NCBI GenBank assembly: GCA_041623895.1
Contig: JBFJVZ010000291.1
Coordinates: 1-10,398, forward strand
DNA length: 10,398 bases
Origin: JBFJVZ01 sp041623895
Lineage (GTDB): Bacteria; Planctomycetota; Planctomycetia; Pirellulales; Pirellulaceae
Direction: 5' to 3'
Numbering within the stretch: the stretch's first letter is position 1; each line of letters begins with the position of its first letter. The position numbers and the translations under genes are program-made. This document shows positions 5,963 through 10,398 of the stretch, in pieces. The notes under the pieces were generated by a model. That model worked only from the letters and a program-made list of their open reading frames with translations. It was not told the origin of the DNA and did not search any database.

Positions 5963-8239
5963 ATGATGCGCTCTCAAGCAAGCATTTTTGTATTCTTCTT
6001 GACGCTGATGCTCACCAGCGGTTCCCGCATATGGGCAGCCGAACTGTTCGTCGAAGCCGAGAGCTTTGCTGAGCGGGGCGGGTGGAAACTCGATACCCAG
6101 TTCATCCAGCAAATGGGTTCGCCTTATCTGCTGGCCCACGGTCTGGGACGCCCCGTCGACGATGCGAAGACGCAAGTTCGGATTCCTGAGTCGGGTGAGT
6201 ACCGCGTTTGGGTTCGTACCATCGATTGGGTTGCCCGTTGGGGGGCGAAGCCATCACCGGGCAAGTTCCAAATCATCATCGACGGTGATCCCCTGACTGA
6301 AACCTTTGGCACCAAAGGCTCCAAGTGGTCGTGGCATGACGGGGGTACGGTTGAGTTACAAAAAGGCGAACGTACCATTGCGCTGCACGATCTGACCGGC
6401 TTTGATGGACGGTGCGATTGCATCTATTTCACCACCGATTTGAGCGAGCAGCCGCCGCCGGTGGACGACGTACTTTCGGATTGGCGACGCGAGCAACTCG
6501 GTTTGGCCAAGGAACCGGTCGAGCAAGGACCGTATGACCTGGTCGTCATCGGTGGCGGGTACGCCGGCATGGGAGCCTCGCTGTCGGCTGCGCGGATGGG
6601 CTGCCGAGTAGCCTTGGTTCAAGACCGGCCCGTGCTGGGCGGCAATGGATCCAGCGAAGTCCGGGTTTGGGCGAAGGGCAACATTCGCCGCGGTAAGTTC
6701 CCTCGCATCGGTGAAATCGTCGAGGAGTTCGCCGACAGAGCCACCAAGTCACCGGGACGCTACGAAGAATTCGGCGACGAGCTGAAAGAAAAGATTGTTC
6801 GCGCTGAACCAAACATCGATCTGTTCTTGAATCATCACGCCCACGCAGTGCAAATGGATGGATCAAAAATCAAATCGGTTGATGCACTTGATACACGGAC
6901 GGGCGCCGAGGTGCGCTTCTTTGGCACTTTGTTTGCCGACTGTACCGGACACGGCTGGGTGGGGACTTGGGCCGATGCCGACCGTGATATGACTCCCGTT
7001 GGCCGCATGGGGATGAGCAACATGTGGGCCTGGGACGAGCTTGACAAACCAACCTCGTTTCCCGAGACCCCCTGGGCCCTGGATTTGACGATGGCGGACT
7101 TTCCCTATCCCCGTGATCATCACGGCCAGTGGTTTTGGGAAAGTGGCTTTGACAAGAATCCAATCGATGAAGCGGAAGCCATTCGAGATTGGAATCTTCG
7201 CGCGGTCTACGGTGCCTTCAATGCGATGAAGAATCGAGACGGTGCCGAGCAACATCAAAACGCGATCCTGACGTGGATCGCTTTTGTTGGCGGGCCGCGT
7301 GAAAGTCGCCGATTGATGGGCGATGTCGTGCTGACCGAGGAAGACATCGTCTCCAAACGTGACTTTCCGGATGGTTGTGTGCCCAGTACCTGGTCGATCG
7401 ATTTGCACTATCCCAAGGAACAGTACGCCAAGAAGTATGGCGACAATCCGTTCATCTCCAAAGCGGTTCACGGCAAAGGTGTTGATCGTTCGTACGGTTA
7501 TCCCGTGCCGTATCGATGTTTTTACAGCCGCAACATCGACAACCTGTTCATGGCTGGCCGCTGTATCAGCGTCACCCATGAAGCGCTGGGCACCGTCCGA
7601 GTCATGAAAACCTGCGGGATGATGGGCGAAGTGGTCGGTAAGGCCGCATCGGTCTGTTACTTGAATGGCTGCATGCCGCGAGATGTCTACAAGAAACATC
7701 TGGACGAACTGTTGGACCTGTTAAAATTGCCCGGCAAGGCAAGGCGCAGCACACCTTCGTCACAGATCATCATTCCCGATGACGCCTTGCCGCTGGCCGG
7801 CCCCCATGGACCACCAAGTGGAATGGATCCGACGAAGTTGGACGGAATCGTTGTCGACGATAAACAGGCCAAGCTGCAAGGCGGTTGGCAAAGCGGCACG
7901 GGATTAAAGAACTACGTTGGCTACAGCTATCTGTATGCGGGTCCGAAGACCGGCGCCAAAGCAACGTTCTCTTTGCAAGTCAAAGAGCCTGGAAAATACA
8001 AAGTTCAAATCTTCAGCCAGTCACACGAAAATCGATCGACCAAGAGCTCGGTTACCGTCAACGTGGGCGGCGACACGAGAACCCATCGAGTCAATCAACG
8101 CGACAAGTCTCCCGATGACATCATTACGGTCGACGAAGTAACGCTGGCCGCAGGCGAGCAAGTTACCGTGGTGATCGACACCGAGGGCGCGGACGGAAAC
8201 GTACACGTGGATGCGGTGCGATTGTTGAAAGTGAAATAG
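5963..8239 (+). CDS. secreted FAD-dependent oxidoreductase with golvesin-like C-terminal domain
   Basis: This is a 758-residue exported protein. A signal peptide (residues 1 to about 25: R3, core FVFFLTLMLTSG, then IWA-A) is followed by a beta-rich module at about 27-160 (FVEAESF at 29-35, ESGEYRVWVR at 76-85). That module looks like a carbohydrate-binding or sheath-type domain. The centre (about 190-600) is an FAD_oxidored-type fold: the dinucleotide-binding motif YDLVVIGGGYAGMGAS is at 191-206, GGNGSSEVR at 226-234, and the second FAD contact region NLFMAGRCISVTHEALGT at 527-544. The C-terminal part (about 628-758) resembles the golvesin/xanthan-lyase C-terminal domain (VGYSYLYAG at 652-660; VHVDAVRLL at 747-755). 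Such three-part proteins are common in planctomycetes and are often linked to breakdown of complex polysaccharides, but the substrate is not known and no glycosidase or sulfatase is adjacent here. ATG 5963 is directly followed by a second ATG; the ribosome binding site is weak. Confidence 0.85.
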   Translation: MMRSQASIFVFFLTLMLTSGSRIWAAELFVEAESFAERGGWKLDTQFIQQMGSPYLLAHGLGRPVDDAKTQVRIPESGEYRVWVRTIDWVARWGAKPSPGKFQIIIDGDPLTETFGTKGSKWSWHDGGTVELQKGERTIALHDLTGFDGRCDCIYFTTDLSEQPPPVDDVLSDWRREQLGLAKEPVEQGPYDLVVIGGGYAGMGASLSAARMGCRVALVQDRPVLGGNGSSEVRVWAKGNIRRGKFPRIGEIVEEFADRATKSPGRYEEFGDELKEKIVRAEPNIDLFLNHHAHAVQMDGSKIKSVDALDTRTGAEVRFFGTLFADCTGHGWVGTWADADRDMTPVGRMGMSNMWAWDELDKPTSFPETPWALDLTMADFPYPRDHHGQWFWESGFDKNPIDEAEAIRDWNLRAVYGAFNAMKNRDGAEQHQNAILTWIAFVGGPRESRRLMGDVVLTEEDIVSKRDFPDGCVPSTWSIDLHYPKEQYAKKYGDNPFISKAVHGKGVDRSYGYPVPYRCFYSRNIDNLFMAGRCISVTHEALGTVRVMKTCGMMGEVVGKAASVCYLNGCMPRDVYKKHLDELLDLLKLPGKARRSTPSSQIIIPDDALPLAGPHGPPSGMDPTKLDGIVVDDKQAKLQGGWQSGTGLKNYVGYSYLYAGPKTGAKATFSLQVKEPGKYKVQIFSQSHENRSTKSSVTVNVGGDTRTHRVNQRDKSPDDIITVDEVTLAAGEQVTVVIDTEGADGNVHVDAVRLLKVK

Positions 8240-8358
8240 TCGTCGCACTCTGCGAGTTCGTTTGCCGCAAGTAGACCATCGTCGTCGAACTTTCCGAGTT
8301 CGATTGCAGCAGGCAGACCATCGTCGTCAAACTCTCCGAGTTCGATTTTAGCAGGAGG
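8233..8358 (+). repeat. three direct 42-bp repeats
   Basis: Copies are at 8233-8274 (diverged, overlapping the last codons of the FAD oxidoreductase gene), 8275-8316 and 8317-8358. The last two share ACCATCGTCGTC at the start and CCGAGTTCGATT in the middle. The period is exactly 42 bases (14 codons). On the minus strand it translates as a 14-residue motif around IELGKFDDDGL, although no convincing gene uses that frame. The end of the third copy forms AGGAGG (8353-8358), a perfect Shine-Dalgarno sequence. Confidence 0.85.
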
Positions 8359-8378
8359 ATAACCACGGATTACGGTGA

Positions 8379-8437
8379 CAAACGAACTCGCAATCAAATG
8401 CCGCTTTGATGAAATCGAATTCGGAGAATTCGACGAC
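8379..8437 (-). repeat. inverted, diverged copies of the 42-bp repeat
   Basis: CAAACGAACTCGCA (8379-8392) is the exact complement of 8251-8264 in the first direct copy. The stretch 8411-8437 (core ATCGAATTCGGAGAATTCGA) is complementary to 8322-8348 of the third direct copy with about three mismatches. Together the direct and inverted copies can form a large stem across the 206-base gap between the FAD oxidoreductase and the FMN protein. Confidence 0.7.
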
Positions 8438-8445
8438 GTGGGCCA

Positions 8446-10140
8446 ATGAGTCGACCGCGAACCAGACGGCCGCGTTTGGCGCTACTGGTGCACTGCCTCC
8501 GCGTGGCTCTGGTGATGGCGCTGCTGTTGGCGATTCCTTCTCCGACAAAACCAGTTTCAGACGGTACCACCGCACCAAGTCTGGACCGCGTCCAACAGAT
8601 GTTGCCTGCGGCGAGGTCCGTCGACGGCCAGCAAGATGCCGCGGGGATGTGGTCCGTCCGCGACGAAAGTGGCGAGCGGATCGCAACGCTCGCCCGCACG
8701 TTGCCGATTGCCAAAGATGTTGTTGGTTATCGCGGGCCGACCGAATCGATCATCGTCTTCGATCCCGAGTTGAATATCGCCTCCGTGCGACTGCTCGATA
8801 GCGGAGACACTGCAGAACATGTCGACGCCGTGTTGGCGGACGAAAGTTTTTTCGAGCAGTTCAAAGGTTGGCCTTGGGGCGGCCCCGACAGGCAGACAAG
8901 AATCGACGCGGTCTCCGGTGCGACACTTACCAGTTTGGCATTGGTCGAAGGAGTCTTGAGACGGATTGGTGGCGATCGTCCCTCGTTGGTCTTTCCCGAT
9001 CCGATCACGGCTGAGGAACTGCAGGTTTGGTTTCCTGGCGCCCGGTATGTCGAGGATCGGGGCACCGTCTCGATCGTGAAAGGCAGCGAAGGAGAATTCC
9101 TCGGCCGCGTATTGCGGACCGGACCATTGATCGATGACATATCCGGTTACCAAGGTCCAACCGAAATGTTGATGCGTTTGTCCGGAGACACGGCAGAGAA
9201 AATCCGGCTGCGAAGATCGTACGACAACGAACCCTACGTGGACTATGTGCGAGTCGAGTCCGGTTTTTGGGCGATATTCGAGGGCAAATTGCTGTCGGAA
9301 CTCGTTGCCTTCGACCCGGCAGCTGCAGGCGTGGAGGGAGTCTCGGGCGCGACGATGACGAGTCTGGCCGTCGCCGACACGATCGTCGCAGCAGCCAGGC
9401 AGGCGGAAGTCAGCATCAAAGCCGAGACCGTCGTTCACACCGGCTCCGGTCCGCTTGCCGGCATGCGTTGGACGTTTGCCGACTTTGCCACGATCACGAT
9501 CCTGCTGCTGGCCGCTGTTGCCAGCCGCATCCGTTGGTACCACCACCGATCGTTTCGCAAAACTTGGTTGCTGACGATGGTGATCGTGATTGGATTGTGG
9601 GCCGGCAATCTTGTCTCGCTGGCATTGATCGCCGGCTGGTCGGCCGAAGGGATCGCCTGGCGATTGGCACCGGGGCTGTTCGCGATCGCGATCGTCGCGA
9701 TCGTTGCCCCGCCGATCAGCAAGGGGAACCCGTACTGCAATCACTTATGTCCGCACGGAGCGATTCAGCAATTGATCAAGCCATCGGCACATTCACGCCG
9801 CCATCGGCATCCATCGCGACGATTAACAAAGTTGTTACGTTGCATCCCCGGGATCACGCTGGTTGCCGCTTACCTGGCTTTGATCATCGTTCCCAGCATC
9901 GATCTCTCCGCGTGGGAACCGTTCCACGCCTATCTGTTCCGCATGGCCGGTTGGAGTTCCATCGCATTGGCAATGGCAAGCCTGTTGCTGGCGGCTTTCA
10001 TCCCGATGGGTTATTGCCGTTTCGGCTGTCCCACCGGCAGCCTGTTGGATTATCTGCGACGAACAGCCACCAGTGACCGCTTTCGCGCAAGCGATCTGAT
10101 CGCGCTGATTCTCTTGGCCACCGCCTGGATCATGCGTTAG
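8446..10140 (+). CDS. NosR/NirI-like membrane flavoprotein with two FMN-binding domains
   Basis: This 564-residue protein is probably a transmembrane electron carrier between the membrane or periplasm and cytoplasmic Fe-S clusters. An Arg-rich N-terminus precedes an anchor helix (about 11-30). Two periplasmic FMN-binding domains follow, at about 45-175 and 185-318. Each has a G-Y-x-G-P-T-E block (94-100 and 234-240) and an SGAT site (157-160 in DAVSGATLTS; 300-303 in EGVSGATMTS). The Thr of SGAT (T160, T303) is where ApbE-type transferases attach FMN covalently. Six helices follow, at about 346-361, 374-396, 403-422, 466-485, 501-520 and 547-562. Two cluster motifs are present: C431-NHL-C435-P and C524-RFG-C528-P. 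NosR has the same helix and CxxxCP plan but one FMN domain and a C-terminal two-cluster ferredoxin domain, which is absent here. No nos genes or apbE are in view. No ribosome binding site precedes ATG 8446; a short upstream frame overlaps it as ATGA. Confidence 0.85.
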   Translation: MSRPRTRRPRLALLVHCLRVALVMALLLAIPSPTKPVSDGTTAPSLDRVQQMLPAARSVDGQQDAAGMWSVRDESGERIATLARTLPIAKDVVGYRGPTESIIVFDPELNIASVRLLDSGDTAEHVDAVLADESFFEQFKGWPWGGPDRQTRIDAVSGATLTSLALVEGVLRRIGGDRPSLVFPDPITAEELQVWFPGARYVEDRGTVSIVKGSEGEFLGRVLRTGPLIDDISGYQGPTEMLMRLSGDTAEKIRLRRSYDNEPYVDYVRVESGFWAIFEGKLLSELVAFDPAAAGVEGVSGATMTSLAVADTIVAAARQAEVSIKAETVVHTGSGPLAGMRWTFADFATITILLLAAVASRIRWYHHRSFRKTWLLTMVIVIGLWAGNLVSLALIAGWSAEGIAWRLAPGLFAIAIVAIVAPPISKGNPYCNHLCPHGAIQQLIKPSAHSRRHRHPSRRLTKLLRCIPGITLVAAYLALIIVPSIDLSAWEPFHAYLFRMAGWSSIALAMASLLLAAFIPMGYCRFGCPTGSLLDYLRRTATSDRFRASDLIALILLATAWIMR

Positions 10141-10176
10141 CAACTTCAATGACGGGCTGATTGGAATAACAAAATC

Positions 10177-10204
10177 TTGACCGCATTGGTGACGACGTTA
10201 TCTT
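10177..10204 (+). promoter_or_regulatory. sigma70-type promoter of the downstream partial gene
   Basis: TTGACC (10177-10182, 5 of 6 to TTGACA) and TATCTT (10199-10204, 4 of 6 to TATAAT) are separated by 16 bases. The start site would fall near 10211, about 20 bases before the ATG. This is the best -35/-10 pair seen in the window. Confidence 0.4.
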
Positions 10205-10230
10205 GATGATTCTCAAGGTGATATGTTCCG

Positions 10231-10398
10231 ATGCGAAAGAAAAACCTCGCTCCGCTAATCATCCGCAAAGATGTCGATAAGGCCGATCTTGCCGACAAGG
10301 TCATCAAAGATCGGGACTTGCTTCCTGATGTCATTGACGGATTACAGTCCCAGCAGGCTGATTTAAAGTTTGGCTGTGCCAAGATCATTCGCATCGTC
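10231..10398 (+). CDS. HEAT-repeat-like protein, N-terminus (partial, runs off the right edge)
   Basis: From ATG 10231 the frame is open for 56 residues to the end of the window. AAGGTG (10215-10220), ten bases upstream, is a good Shine-Dalgarno site, and a promoter-like pair precedes it. A nearer ATG at 10223 is in another frame and closes after 11 codons. The peptide is charged and helical: a lead of MRKKNLAPLIIRKD, then ADLADKVIKDRDLLPDVIDG and ADLKFGCAKIIRIV. This pairing of short amphipathic helices, with the G-C-A-K at the start of the second, resembles bacterial proteins built of HEAT repeats, which serve as protein-binding scaffolds. There is no signal peptide, so it is probably cytoplasmic. 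The family call rests on pattern memory of a short fragment. Confidence 0.65.
   Translation, partial: MRKKNLAPLIIRKDVDKADLADKVIKDRDLLPDVIDGLQSQQADLKFGCAKIIRIV

Noticed and set aside
6863..7699. 278-residue minus-strand open frame over the FAD oxidoreductase
   Set aside because: Antisense shadow; no start signal and no recognisable motif.
8233..8358. CRISPR array
   Set aside because: The 42-bp copies are contiguous with no spacers, copies diverge, and no cas genes are present.
8095..8397. Minus-strand 100-residue frame with a 14-residue repeat (FDDDGL)
   Set aside because: Half of it is antisense to the FAD gene end, and no ribosome binding site or homologous protein is recognised; kept as a DNA repeat only.
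8557..9744. 395-residue minus-strand open frame over the FMN protein
   Set aside because: Very polar, Arg/Gln/Asp-rich translation typical of antisense reading; the sense strand has domains, helices and cofactor motifs.

Overview
The window looks like a stretch of planctomycete chromosome, most likely Pirellulaceae (Rhodopirellula-type). That placement is inferred from several things: a secreted FAD oxidoreductase flanked by carbohydrate-binding-like and golvesin-like domains, scattered single genes with weak or absent Shine-Dalgarno sites, and intergenic gaps filled with palindromic and tandem repeats. No plasmid, phage, CRISPR, rRNA or tRNA signal was seen, and no transposase gene.

Layout from left to right. 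A truncated minus-strand secreted protein (1-108) diverges from nth, endonuclease III (181-831). The gap 832-1250 holds two unrelated palindromic elements: a 126-bp MITE-like element with perfect 18-bp terminal inverted repeats bounded by CTAG (842-967), and a 106-bp palindrome (1055-1160). A five-helix membrane protein with a DUF3592-like extracytoplasmic domain (1251-2078) converges on a small two-helix membrane protein with a possible zinc ribbon (minus, 2197-2667). An 84-bp imperfect hairpin lies between them. Upstream of the small protein, on the same strand, is proB, glutamate 5-kinase (minus, 2767-3921). proB diverges from purF, amidophosphoribosyltransferase (4188-5801), across a gap with three tandem 24-bp repeats. 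A secreted FAD-dependent oxidoreductase follows (5963-8239). Next comes an array of 42-bp repeats in direct and then inverted orientation (8233-8440). After it lies a NosR/NirI-like membrane flavoprotein with two FMN-binding domains and two CxxxCP motifs (8446-10140). The window ends inside a HEAT-repeat-like gene (10231 onward) preceded by a good sigma70-type promoter and ribosome binding site.

How the genes relate. Most are independent housekeeping or accessory genes: DNA repair, proline synthesis and purine synthesis. Only proB and the small membrane protein could form an operon. The two redox proteins, the FAD oxidoreductase and the FMN/Fe-S protein, are neighbours on one strand, but the repeat array separates them and nothing shows that they cooperate. 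The most unusual content is the NosR-like protein with duplicated FMN domains and no ferredoxin tail, and the fact that four different intergenic gaps each carry a different repeat or palindrome family.
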